DNA of 64,000 nucleotides from Tragulus kanchil (Eukaryota; Chordata; Mammalia; Artiodactyla; Tragulidae). The notes beneath the pieces are model-generated. The model was not told where the DNA came from and ran no database searches. It saw only the letters and a program-made list of their open reading frames with translations. The stretch lies in NCBI GenBank assembly GCA_022376925.1, contig JAIOJX010000025.1:100529608-100593607 (forward strand). Direction: 5' to 3'. Position numbers and translations under genes: made by a program. Below are positions 22,776-33,599 of this stretch, piece after piece. Every line of letters begins with the position of its first letter. The stretch's first letter is position 1.

Positions 22776-23172
22776 ATACATTGACAGCTCACTTGTAGAG
22801 TCTATGAATGAGAAATTATTACAGATGTATTTAAGTTAAGGATCTTGACATAAGCTCATCTTTCACCTGGATGGGCCCTAAATCCAATAACAGGTATTCT
22901 TAGACAGGAAAACATGTAGACAAAAAGGCCATGTGAAGATGAAAACAGAGGTGGCATTTATATAGCTACAAACCATGAAACACTTGGAGTCACAAGAAAT
23001 TCGGAGGCAAGGAAGAAGTTCCTCCTAAAGAATTCAGAGTAAGTGTATCTCTATCAATGCATAATATTTTAGACTACTGACCTCCAAAACTATGAAAAAG
23101 TACACTGTTTTTCAGGCTACCAAATTTGTAGTTATTTATTATGGCACCCCTTGGAAATTAATATATATAGAA

Positions 23173-25064
23173 AGGCTATTTTAATGTTTTGAGGAACTTC
23201 CAGACTACTTTTGAAAGCAGTCTGTACCATTTTACATTCCCATTAGCAATGTACAGCGTTCTAGTTTTACCATATCTTTGGCAATACTTCATATTGTCTA
23301 TTGTTTTTGATTCTAGCCATAGTATTGACAGTGAAGTAGTATCTCAATTATTTTTTAATTGAAATATTAGTGACATCCAATAGTATGCTAATTTCAAGTG
23401 TACTACATAGTGATCTGACACTGGCATACATTAAGTATTCACCATGATAAATGTAGTCACCATCTGGACCCATCCAAAGTTTTCACAGTATTACTGACCA
23501 TATTCCTTGTGCTGTGTATTATAACAAAATACCTTCACCTATGGTTTATTTTATAACTGGAGGATATACTTCTTAACTTTTCACCTGTTTTGTGCCCCAG
23601 CCTTCCCCTCTGGCAGTCGCTTGTTTGTTCTCTGTATCTATGAGTCTGTTTTTATTTGGTTTTGCTGTAATTTAGATTCCGTATACAAGTGAGACCATAC
23701 AGTGAAATTTGCCTTTCTCTAATTTTACTTGTCATAATACCCTCTATATCCATCCATGGTATCATGAATGGAAAGATTTCATTTTCATTTCTGTATGTCT
23801 AAGATTCCATTGTGGATATGTGCCACATCTTTAACCATTCATCTATCAGTGGACACTTAGGTTTCTTACATATCTTAGCTATTGTAAATGATGCTGTAAT
23901 ATCTTTCTGAATTCATGTCTGCCTTATTCAGGGAAATAGGCAGAAGTGAAATTTCTGGCTTCTTAGGCAATTCTGATTGTTTGAGGGACCTTCATCCTCA
24001 CCCTGTTCTCCATAGTTGCTGCACCGTTTACAGCCCCATTAACAGTGCACAGGAGTCTCTTTCTGTACATCCCTACCACCTGTTATTTGCTGTCAGCTGG
24101 GTTTTGATTTGCATTCGCCTGATGGCTAGTCACGTTTAGCATCTTTTTAATGTGACTATTGGCCATTTATGTATCTTTAGAAATATGTGTACATAGATAT
24201 TTTGCTCATTTTTCAAATTAGATTGCTTTCATTATTGATTTATGATTACTCTGTTATCTATAAAAATATTTTTGACCTTATAATTTGCATATATTTTCTC
24301 CCATTCTGTGGGTTATGGTTTCACTTTGTGATGTTGTCCTTTGAAGCACAGAAGCTTGTAGTTTTAATGCAGAATAAGTTTGTCTTTTTATTTTTATCAC
24401 ATGAGCTTTTGGTATCATATCTAAGAACTTCTCACCTAATCAAGGCCACAAAGATATACTCTATTTTCTTATTAATTTTAGTTAGGAATATAGTCCATTT
24501 GAGTTCATTTTTATGTACCTTATGAAGAAGAGATCCAATTTTATTCTTTCTCAGATTGATACCAGGTTCTCTGGCATTCTTTGTTGAAAAGACCATTCTT
24601 GCTCCTTTTAACTGTTTTGACACGACACCCTCGTCAAGAAGCATTAACCATAAATCGGAAGATCTGTTACTGCACTTTTCAAGTATATTTCATTTACCTA
24701 TAAGTTTACCCTTAATTTAGGTGCATCCTTTCTTATCACATACTTTCTTGGTTATGGTAGCATTTTAGTAAGTTTTAAAATTGAGGAATGTGAAATCTCT
24801 ATCCTTGTATAAGTTTGCTCTATTATTAATCTCTTTAATTTCCATGTGAATTTTAAGACCATCTCCATTTCTGCCAAAGAAAAAACCAGCCATATTTTAT
24901 TATGATAGAGATTGTGGTAAATCTATAGATTATCTTGCTAAGGGTATCATTTTAATAATATTAAATCTTCTTATGCAGGAACATGGAATACCTTTCAATT
25001 CATTCTTTCACAGTGTTTTGTAGTTCCAGAGTATACGTTTTAAATTTTTCTTAAATTTATTCTT
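23173..25064 (-). mobile_element. Old L1 mosaic, 3' UTR and ORF2 C-terminal part
   Basis: Two old L1 pieces, 23173-23345 and 23346-25064, in the same orientation. The second restarts at a 3' end (ttaattgaaatattagtgac) and runs through ORF2 C-terminal homology (cattctgtgggttatggttt, cagattgataccaggttctc). No long frame survives. Confidence 0.75.
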
Positions 25065-25492
25065 TTTTCTCTTTTTTCTTTTTTTTAATTCTTTATTTTA
25101 AAGGTTTTACATAGTTTTGTTGTTCACAGACATGTATGTTCCCAGATCAGTCATATGCATATCCCTGGTCCCCCCCCCCCAGTTCCCCCCATCCCACCCC
25201 TCCGGACCATCGCCTCATGCCATTGTGAGCACTCCTATTCCCTTAGCACAATGGCAATAGCTATCTTTTCCACACATGACAGTGTAGGTTTCCATGTTAC
25301 TCCCTCCATGCCTCCCCCTCCCTATTTCTTCCCCACAATGTCCCTATGTCTATGCTCTGTCTGTTTTTCCATGAGTTCCCTGCATGTGTTATCAAGACCG
25401 TCCTACTAGATTCCATATATGTGTGTTAATATACTATATTTGTCTTTCTCTTTTTGACTTACTTCACTTTTTATGATAGGTTCTAGTTGATG
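25065..25492 (-). mobile_element. Younger L1 3' end, short insertion
   Basis: Complement of the L1 3' end that contains ttttgttgttcacagacatg, a C-rich tract with a run of 12 Cs, and gccattgtgagcactcctat. Same 3' UTR family as at 12562 and 35315. Inserted into the older L1, which resumes at 25493. Confidence 0.8.
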
Positions 25493-25565
25493 TTGTCATA
25501 AATGGAATTCTCTTAATTTCACTTTCTGATTGTTCATTGCTAGTATATGAAAACACAATTGATAG

Positions 25566-25692
25566 AAACTTGGTCATCCAGTGCAGGGTGTGAGGGTTTG
25601 ATCCTGGGTGAGGGAGCTAAGATCTCCCATACCTCACCTCAAAGTCAAAATAACCCATAAGACAGAAGCAATACTATAACAAATGAAATAAA
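25566..25692 (+). repeat. CHR-type SINE, old and truncated
   Basis: tRNA-derived core with gggtttgatcctgggtgagg and agctaagatctcccatacct, then agacagaagcaatactataa and an A-rich end. Typical of cetartiodactyl CHR SINEs. Confidence 0.7.
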
Positions 25693-26165
25693 ATATATAT
25701 GTACAACTGATAGTTGTATATTGACATTGTATACTGGAGATTTACTGGACTTGTTTATGAGCTCTAGATGTTTCTGTCTGTGTGTATGATTCCTCAGGAT
25801 TTTCTAAATATAAAACGACATTATCTGCAAAAAAGAGAATTTTCTTACTTCCTGTTCAGTCTGGATGTATTTTTATTTTTTTCCTTACCAAACTGCCTTG
25901 GTTAAAACTTCTTTAAAATGTCATGTCAAAATGGCGGCAGTAGACATCCTTGTTTTTCTTATCCTAGAGGGACAACTGTGTTTGACCAAGAATGATGCTA
26001 GCTACAAGATTTTGTCTATACAATCTATTCTTAGCTTCTTCCACAGATTATACAGTATGAACAAATGGGATTTTTTTCATGAGAAGGTGCTGGATTTTTT
26101 TCAAGTGCTGTTTATGTCTTTGATGATCATATGGTTTTTATCCTTTGTTCTGTGGCTTTTTATCA
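25693..26165 (-). mobile_element. Old L1 ORF2 continuation
   Basis: Complement of the ORF2 reverse-transcriptase region. The plus-strand frame 25865-26500 is a shadow that runs on through the adjoining SINE. Confidence 0.65.
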
Positions 26166-26483
26166 CATTGCTTTCTTTGGGGGGGGGAGGGGGGCAAGTT
26201 GGGGAGGGAAGGGGGCGGGTGGGCCACTTCTATTGGTCTTTCATTTATCTATTTTCATCCATCTTTGTTCTTTGGCCCATGTGGGCCTCCCATCGCGGTG
26301 GCCTCTGCTCTCGCAGAGCACCGGCTCTGGGCGCATGTGCTCCAGAGCTCCCGCTCGGTAATTGGACACATCAGTCCAGCCGCTCTGCGGCACGTGGGAT
26401 CTTCCCAGGCCAGGGATCCTACCAGCGCCCCTTGCATTGCAAGGCAGTGTCCTTACCCACTGGACCACCAGGGAAGCCCCAAT
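26166..26483 (-). repeat. CHR-type tRNA-Glu SINE with A-rich plus C-rich tail
   Basis: Complement of a long SINE. Head gggcttccctggtggtccag, body including the antisense of gatcccacgtgccgc and gagctctggagc-type blocks, an A-rich extension (complement at 26232-26262), then a C-rich module that reads as G-runs on the plus strand (26178-26222). Inserted in L1. Confidence 0.9.
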
Positions 26484-27030
26484 TGATTTTTGTATGTTAA
26501 AATAACCCTACATTCCTGGGAGAAATCTCATTTGTTCATAATGTATAATTCTTTTATATTATAATTTATAATTATAAATTTCAAAATTTTTTAGTTATAT
26601 ATTTCTAATTTCATATCATTGCAATATAAGAATATGCTTTCTATGCTTTCAATCATTTTGAATTTATTGTGGCTTGCTTTATTTGCTGATGTTTTTCCAT
26701 TTCTTATAAAATAGTAAGATAAGTAATAATATGGCATAATTAACAGGTGGATGACCTTCGCTTTTCCAGATTAAAGCTAGACTAATGGCTGCTTTCTACT
26801 TATAGGATTCAGCACATATTCCTTCCCTTGCCTCAGGGGATCTAGATCTGAGCAAAAAAAGACTGCTTACTTAACCTAATACCCCAGTGTATAAGTCAGT
26901 GGGAATTAGAACTCGGTTTACTTAATTTTCAGTAGTAGTCTACTACTAAAACCCTCAAAGCAGAAAGTAAAAAATTTAGAATGTCCAGTGTCCTGGAGGA
27001 GTTAAAAGCAATTCCATTTAAAAGCAACAG
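26484..27030. other. L1 remnant then AT-rich unassigned sequence
   Basis: 26484-26560 still resembles minus-strand L1 (ttgatttttgtatgttaaaa, ccctacattcctgggagaaa). From 26561 the sequence is strongly AT-rich with no recognised element. Confidence 0.5.
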
Positions 27031-28215
27031 AAAACACACTTTTTTCAAGTGGACATGGAACATTCTCCAGGATAGATCACATTCTGTGCCATAAAGCAAG
27101 TCTTAGTAAATTTAAGAAAACTGAAACAATAGACAAGCATCTTTTCCAATTATAATTCTATGAGATTAGAAATCAACTACAGGAAAAAAACTAAAAAATA
27201 AAAAAACTACTAAATAGCTAATTGATCAAAATTTTTTAAAAATCTGTATGGAATGCAGCAAAAGTAGTTCTAAGGGGGAACTTTAGAGCTATATAGTCTT
27301 ACCTCAGGAAACAAGAAAAATCCCAAATAAACAACCTAATTTCATATGTGAAGCAACTAGAGAAGACCAAGCAAAACAACTACAGCAACTAGAGAAGAGT
27401 AAGCTAAATTAGCAGAAGGAAAGGAATCATAAAGATCAGAGCAGAAATAAAACAGATAATGAAAAAACTGGAAAAGATCAGTGAAAATAAAAGATTGTTT
27501 TTTGAAAATATAAACAAAAATTGATAAACCTTAGCCAGACTCATCAAGAAAAAAAAAAAAAAAAAAAGAGGACCATTTGAGTCAATAAAATTAGAACTGA
27601 AAAAAAGTTCCACCTGACAGTACAGAAATACAAAGGATCATAAGAGACTCCTTCCTACAAGCAATACGCAATAAAATGGACACATCCTTAGAAAGGTACA
27701 ATCTCCCCAAACTGATCAGGAAGAAATAGAAAATATAAACAGACCAATCACAAGTATTTCAAATTGAAAATTAGATTAAAAATTTCCCAACAAAAATCTA
27801 AGACCAGATTCATAGATGAATTCTATCAAATATTTAGAAACATTAACACTTATCCTTCTGAAACTATTTCAGAAAACTGCAGAGGAACACTCCCAAACTT
27901 ATTCTATGAGGCCACCATCACCCTGATACTAAAGCCAAACAAAGATATCACAAAAAAAAGAAATTTACAGGCCAATATCACTGATGAACAAAAATGCAGA
28001 AATCATCAATATTAGCAAACTAAATCCAACAATACACTAAAAGGGTCATATTCCATGATTAAGTGAAATTTATTCCAGGAATGTATTTTTCAACATCTGC
28101 AAATCAATCAGTTATATGCCACATTACCAAATTGAAGAATAAAAACCACATGACCATCTCAATAGATGCAGGGAAAGCTCTTTACAAAATTCAACACCCA
28201 TTTATGATAAAAACT
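27031..28215 (+). mobile_element. L1 ORF2 fragment
   Basis: Sense-strand ORF2 middle region: ttcaagtggacatggaacat, agtagttctaagggggaact, aaagatcagagcagaaataa, gaattctatcaaatatttag, ccaggaatg and ctcaatagatgcagggaaag. Many stops. An A-run at 27547-27567 lies inside it. It ends abruptly at 28215. Confidence 0.85.
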
Positions 28216-28227
28216 GGACTTTAGAAC

Positions 28228-28385
28228 TTACAAGATATGTGACATTGAACAATTTGCTTACCTTCTCTGTTCCTCTTTTAATCTGGAAGTCAGGCATGAA
28301 AACATCAATTTTATAGAATTGTAACATTAAACTATGATAAGGTCATTACAGTACATGGCACATAATAGTACTCTCTTCAGATAGT
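28228..28385 (+). repeat. MIR SINE
   Basis: Sense MIR: tgacattgaacaatttgctt, accttctctgttcctctttt, acagtacatggcacataata. Confidence 0.65.
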
Positions 28386-28849
28386 AGTGTCTATCTGAGG
28401 AGACACTCTGTACTTAAAATGTACAAATAACACTCCTTAGCTTCTATGATTTCTTTTTACCTCAAACTCTGAAAAGAGTTTGAGCTGATTCTGAAGCCCA
28501 AATCGCTGACCTCTGTCTTCTCATCCTGTCCAGTACCTGCAAACAACTGATACTGTTTCAGTGGACAAGGAAGGGTAAGAGTGGAGTGGAGTATATTTTC
28601 TGTTTCTTTGGCTATCAGCTAGAATTCTACTGTGAATAAATTGACTACCTGGTCCTATATCACTGCTCGACATTAGCACGTTCTCTCTGTAACACTCCAC
28701 TTCCCCATGATTTGTTATATTCTAAGCATCCTCTCTGCAAATACTGCTACCTGAAGCCAGGATCACTCTCCTGCTTCATTGTTTCTGTCACATTTTTTCC
28801 ATTTATTCAGATAACTGAAATCCCCAAATCCTTAGGATTCAATCCTGCT
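28386..28849. other. Unassigned sequence
   Basis: No gene and no repeat recognised. Confidence 0.5.
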
Positions 28850-29114
28850 AAATTATAGACAGTAGCACTTCCCTGATGGTCCAGTGGGTAAAGAATCAGC
28901 CTTGCAGTGCAAGGGTCACCGGTTTGAGCCCTGGCCCTGGAAGATCCCATGTGCTGCGGAGCAGCTGAACCGGTGTGTCCAGTTGCAAACCAGCACTCTG
29001 GACTGCATGCCACCGAGAACCAGTGCTCTTCAGAGAAAGAGGCCACAGTAATGGGAGGTCCACATAGGTCAAGGAATAAAGATAGTAGGAAAATAAATAA
29101 AAAAACAATAAGAG

Positions 29115-29450
29115 GGCTTCCCCTGGTGGTCCAGTGTGTAAGGACACCGCCTTGCAGTGCAAGGGGCGCCAGTTCGATCCCTGGCCTGGGAAGATCCCAC
29201 GTGCCGCGAAGCGGATGGACCGATGTATCCAATTACCGAGCCGGAGCTCTGGAGCGCATGCGCCCAGGGCCGGCGCTCTGCAACGACAGATGCCACCGCG
29301 ATGGGAGACCCACAGGAGTCAAAGAACAAAGATGGATGAAAATTGAGAAATGAAAGACCAATAGAAGTGGCCCGCCCACTCCCCTCCCTCCCCAACTCGA
29401 CCCCCGCCCATAATTAAATAAATAAATAAATAAATAAATCTTAAAAAAAC
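29115..29450 (+). repeat. CHR-type SINE 2, inserted in the tail of SINE 1
   Basis: Perfect 12-bp target duplication aaacaataagag at 29103-29114 and 29451-29462. A-box-like tggtccagtgt and B-box-like agttcgatccc, body, A-rich extension (gagaaatgaaagaccaatag), C-rich module at about 29370-29410, then an AAAT repeat. Confidence 0.95.
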
Positions 29451-29473
29451 AAACAATAAGAGACCAACATTTG

Positions 29474-29790
29474 GGCTTCCCTGGTGGTCCAGTGGGTAAG
29501 GACACCGCCTTGCAGTATAAGGGGCGCCGGTTCGATTCCTGGCCTGGGAAGATCCCACGTGCAGTGGAGCAGCTGAACCCATATGTCCAATTACCGAGCC
29601 AGAGCTCTGGAGCTCATGCGCCTAGAGCCAGCGCTCTGCAACGACAGATGCCACTGTGATGGGAGGCCCACAGGAGCCAAAGAACAAGGACAGATGAAAA
29701 TAGAGAAATGAAGGACCAATAGAAGTGGCCTGCCTGCTCCCCTCCCTCCCCACCCCTCCAAAATAAATAAATAAATAAATCTTAAAAAAA
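29474..29790 (+). repeat. CHR-type SINE 3, inserted beside SINE 2
   Basis: Near-perfect target duplication gagaccaacatt (29460-29471) and gaggccaaaatt (29791-29802). A-box tggtccagtgg and B-box ggttcgattcc fit the pol III consensus. Both tail extensions are present and it ends in an AAAT repeat. Confidence 0.9.
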
Positions 29791-29830
29791 GAGGCCAAAA
29801 TTAAAAAAAAAAAAAAAATTATAGACAGTA

Positions 29831-31040
29831 ACCCTGAACATATTGACAGTGTTCATAGTATGCCATAGATACAGCAGACACTTCAGGAAACTTAGTTTCT
29901 CAACAGTGACCCTGACAGCACCTTAATCTAGGCCAGAAAGCAAACTGATCATTAACCTCATTCTGATGGACTTGTTCTTCCCCCAAATGATCTATTATAA
30001 TTAATTATCTGTTTTCTGGCTTTTATCAACAAATACCATCCATTAACTAACATGTTCACTGCCAGTTCAATGATAATTATACTGATAAGTAGTATAGTAA
30101 AAGACTTTGAAATCACTTCAGAACACAGAGTGGGAGAAAACAAGAATAAAAAAAAGCAAAAGAGACAGTGAAATAGATCAAATAGTGCTCAGCAGGTTTT
30201 AACAATAACATTTCTGCAGTGTCCTCAAAACCCCATCCCACCTAACAGAACTACTCCATGTAATATCTCCAAATGGCACTCTCATATGTGGAAAACCAAA
30301 ATACTTGAGTTGGCTGGATCTTTTCCAAAATGCATGCTGCCACCCCACCCTAAAGTCACAACGTAACCCATCCAGAGAACTGGTGGGTAGAAGTGGAACA
30401 GCCTCATCTAATCCTGAAAGAAAGAACACATCAGTGTCTGCTGTTCTGCTTACCACCCTGCACTTTAAAGGCACAACCCCCTTTCCCTGACTCTAAGACT
30501 TTTCATAAGTTAGAAATCTTTTCTGACATATAGCATGGGAAATATCTACACCAAAGAAGAAAAAAACCTGATAGTCACTTTTCATCTGGGTTTGACAGTA
30601 TTTTTGTTGTTTAATGATTATTTCACAACAAAATTGCAGCCCTATTGGGTACACATGAGGCATTTTGGTTTGATTAAAAAGGCTGAGAAAATGGGATAAA
30701 TACCTGCATGAAATGTCTGTCCCACTTGAGAATTTTCTCTGCCTTTCTCTCTCTTTGGATTTTCTGTGGTAGCTTACTTGTTCATAGACACTATGCCTCA
30801 ATATGGGCAGCTTCCCTGGGAACTGATGCCCCTTTCTCAGTGGTGGTGGAACTACTTAAGAGTCACTGCAGTAGAATGGACAGGCCTCAAAACTATATGA
30901 CCGTCTCATTCCCCAAAAGGATAACTGAAATTAAACAACACAGGATGTTTCTCTTGATGAGCCCATGCTCAGATAGAGGACCACCCAGAACTCACAGGAC
31001 ACATGCTCGAGGAAGATATCAGAATATACAATGAAAATTT
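29831..31040. other. Unassigned sequence
   Basis: Probably unique intergenic or intronic DNA. Frames up to about 100 codons (30493-30801 minus, 30708-31034 plus) show no recognisable domain. Confidence 0.5.
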
Positions 31041-31044
31041 TGGA

Positions 31045-31290
31045 ACTGGTTTTTCTGCCAGTGTGGTACTGGCACAAATTGAGACATACAGATCAATGGA
31101 ACTGGATAGATAAGCCCATACACACACTTATGATCAATACAAAGGACGTGACAATATACAATGGAAAAAAGATAATCTCTTCAACAAGTGGTGCTGCAAA
31201 CACAGGACAGCTACATATAAAGAATGGAATTAGATCATCCTCTAACACCACATACAAAAATAAATTCAAAGTGGATTAAACAGATTACTT
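31045..31290 (+). mobile_element. L1 ORF2 fragment
   Basis: The sense frame 31031-31279 has the ORF2 block VWYWHKLRHTDQWNWID followed by ISSTSGAANTGQ-like sequence. About 245 bp, no 3' end. Confidence 0.85.
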
Positions 31291-31385
31291 CTACAAAGCT
31301 TTATCTTTGGAAGAATAAAAGGCCTTTTTTAACCTTTATGTTTGTGCATTTTAAAATTCTTAAAGCAGATCAGTTTTCTCGTTAC

Positions 31386-31594
31386 CTTTGAAAATCATAT
31401 TTGTGTACACATTGCTCAATATCATCTATTAATTCTTTACACAGGGCCACAGGTCTCCTCAACTGTTTTTGTCCTTCTAAACTTATATCATAAAACATGC
31501 ACAAACAGAATACATCTTTTAAAAACAAAATCGATATCATTTTGGTATAGCCAATAATTCCTTTTTTTAAAAAAGTCTTTTGAATTTTCTTCAC
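31386..31594 (-). other. Possible coding exon (weak)
   Basis: Minus-strand open frame of 70 codons ending in CKELIDDIEQCVHKYDFQR, outside any repeat I recognise. The stop codon is formed by a good splice-donor match, caaag|gtaacg (exon edge at 31386), and the composition of the last 40 residues looks protein-like. No strong acceptor is visible upstream: candidate AGs near 31514 and 31561 have poor pyrimidine tracts. I do not recognise the protein. It may be an internal exon, a pseudogene piece or chance. Confidence 0.2.
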
Positions 31595-33005
31595 AATAAT
31601 CAGTATAAATTTTTTATAGGGAAAAATGTCTTATCTATGAAATACACTACAAGCAGTCTCTTCAGTAAAAAGACATTACGAGCACCTTTTAAAATATAAT
31701 CCTTTACTTCCCTTCGAAAGATAAAAATTCATAGAAATAACTTGGGAAAGAAAAATATTTTTTTCTGGTCACCTAGGGATTTTTAGGACAGTTCCTTTAC
31801 TGCCCTCTAAAGCTCAAGAACAACATAACAACTCTACTTTGAAGACAGTAATTTATTCATTTGAAATATCAGAATTATTGAGACCCCCCAAAGAGAGATT
31901 CACTAGTTCCAGGCATCAATGGAGTGTGGCAAGGCATGTCTGCTTAAATGCAAATACTAAATTACGATAAGATCTGATACAGCACAGAGAACTTAGAAGA
32001 TAGGCTATCTTGTCCTTGATGCCAGTTATTAAATGAGTCCCTATTATTCACATTTTAATACAAGACACAATCACATCAGTAGCCAGTCATTGGAATTTTA
32101 AAGCATTCAGTCCTATCTTCAGATGCTTATAAATTTTTTGTGTGTTTTTATTTTACTTATGTCAAATTATGACAGTGTTACACTACAAGGAAAAAATTGG
32201 GGACAATGTAGGTAATATTGAGAGTGTCATCTAAGAAACAGTACATAAAACTCTGTTCCAGAAAGTTTTCTGTGTTGCTTCCTAAGATCATCTTAATAGT
32301 GTACACTGGAACAGAGTGAGAGCTAGGGTCTTTAAATGTGGTCACACTCTTAAACCTGAGGATAGATGGCACTGTCCCCAAAAAGGAAAACAAGATATGG
32401 GTAAAAAGGTCTGTGGAATCATCTGGCAAAAGTAGGAAATGGGGAAAACCTCTTTCTTGTTTATTCATTTTTTACATTGAAAGTGCGACAGTGATTAAGG
32501 AAACAAGAAGGTATAGAGGAAGGGAAGAAACATGGGGAATAAAGAGCAATATAGAACATAGTGTTCTTTTATTTGTTCACATAAACATATAAGGTGTTAC
32601 TTCTATCTTAACAGATAATAAAAGTGACTTTCAGAAAAAACTTAAAAAAGCTACTTTGCCCTAGTCATACAGGCATTGAGTGACAGAGTCCAGAACAGAA
32701 AGTAAAGGCAACTAGATGTGGCTTATCTTTCATCTGTCTTTGCTTTCACCAAATAGCCTCCTGGGTCCCAGATTAAAATCTCAAAGAGCCTTTGGTGACA
32801 CACTGGAAAGCCATAGGGAGGCAGTGTGTTACAAAAGAATTCTTGGCCAAATTTCTTGATTCAAGGCCCTGACACTAATAAAAAAATAACAAATAGATTG
32901 TCCTCTCTGAAAGCCTGTAGTCCTGAGGGCACCACTTTTACCCTTAGTTGTCTATCAGTGGGTTGAGAGAGACGAGCAGCTAGGCCTGAGAATCAGTGCT
33001 TTCAG
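31595..33005. other. Unassigned sequence
   Basis: No repeat or gene recognised. Frames below 100 codons without domains. Confidence 0.5.
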
Positions 33006-33009
33006 TTCT

Positions 33010-33198
33010 ATGATTCTCAAAATGTGGTCCCTGGCCCAGCAGCATCAGCATCACTTGGGAATTATTGTAAACACAAATGTCAGCACTAATCCACTCCTAG
33101 ATCCATGAAATAATAATTACTGAAGCAGGACCCAGAAACCTGAGTTTTAGCAAGTTCTGCAGGGGATCTAAGGGCATGCTCAAGTTTAAGAACTAGAT
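33010..33198 (+). mobile_element. MER5A-like hAT-Charlie MITE
   Basis: Follows the MER5A pattern closely: tctcaaaatgtggtccctgg, cagcagcatcagcatcactt, ctgagttttagcaagttctg and the terminal aagtttaagaacta, about 189 bp in full. Confidence 0.85.
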
Positions 33199-33599
33199 TT
33201 GGACAGTCCTTTATGCTGTGTAGCACAGGCTCTGGATCCCTTTGACCATCAGGTGAGTTTAAGGCGTCCTGCTGTTGGTACTGAGAGGAAAATTTTACCA
33301 GAGACCAACAAAATGGAGAAAAGTAATTCAAACTCTCCTTCCTCATTTTTTCACCTGTGAATTGATTGAAATTTAGGACAGCAGACTACCATTTCCCAGA
33401 TTCTAGTAGGTTTGATTTCCTAACAGTGTAGACAAAGGAAAGAGATAAGGCAAACTAGGGCATTACTAAGAAATGGAAAGATATTTCATGTTCTTGCATT
33501 ATAACAATTAATATTTTTTAAATTAATATTATCAATTAGGTAACAAGCTATCAATTGCTAGCAATGGACATTATTAGTGTGACCCCTATCCAATTACAT
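33199..33599. other. Unassigned sequence
   Basis: No feature recognised. Confidence 0.5.

Larger units (their letters stand above)
22437..23172 (+). mobile_element. MaLR-like solo LTR (old ERVL-MaLR), interrupted by two SINEs
   Basis: LTR-like blocks at 22437-22468 (taggttaaatcatgccccct) and 22776-23172 (gatgggccctaaatccaata, ctgacctccaaaactatgaa, ggctaccaaatttgtagtta, ccccttggaaattaatat) resemble an old MaLR LTR in sense orientation. No internal coding region is present. The L1 resumes on the right. Confidence 0.55.
28865..29815 (+). repeat. CHR-type SINE 1 of a nested trio (no tail extension)
   Basis: Perfect 15-bp target duplication aaattatagacagta at 28850-28864 and 29816-29830 brackets the whole trio. 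Its own sequence is 28865-29114: head cttccctgatggtccagtgg, body, then straight into aaaataaataaa without the A-rich or C-rich extension. It is the most diverged of the three and was the landing site for the others. Confidence 0.9.

Noticed and set aside
25865..26500. 211-codon plus-strand open frame, the longest in the window
   Set aside because: Runs across antisense L1 and an antisense SINE, including a Gly-rich stretch from a G-run. It is a repeat-derived shadow.
28807..29582. Several overlapping frames of 60-140 codons with similar peptides in different places
   Set aside because: They are translations of the CHR-type SINE trio, hence the repeated peptides such as QSSGSVIGYIG.
29103..29802. 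CRISPR-like spaced repeats
   Set aside because: The spacing comes from nested SINEs with target duplications; the organism is a mammal.
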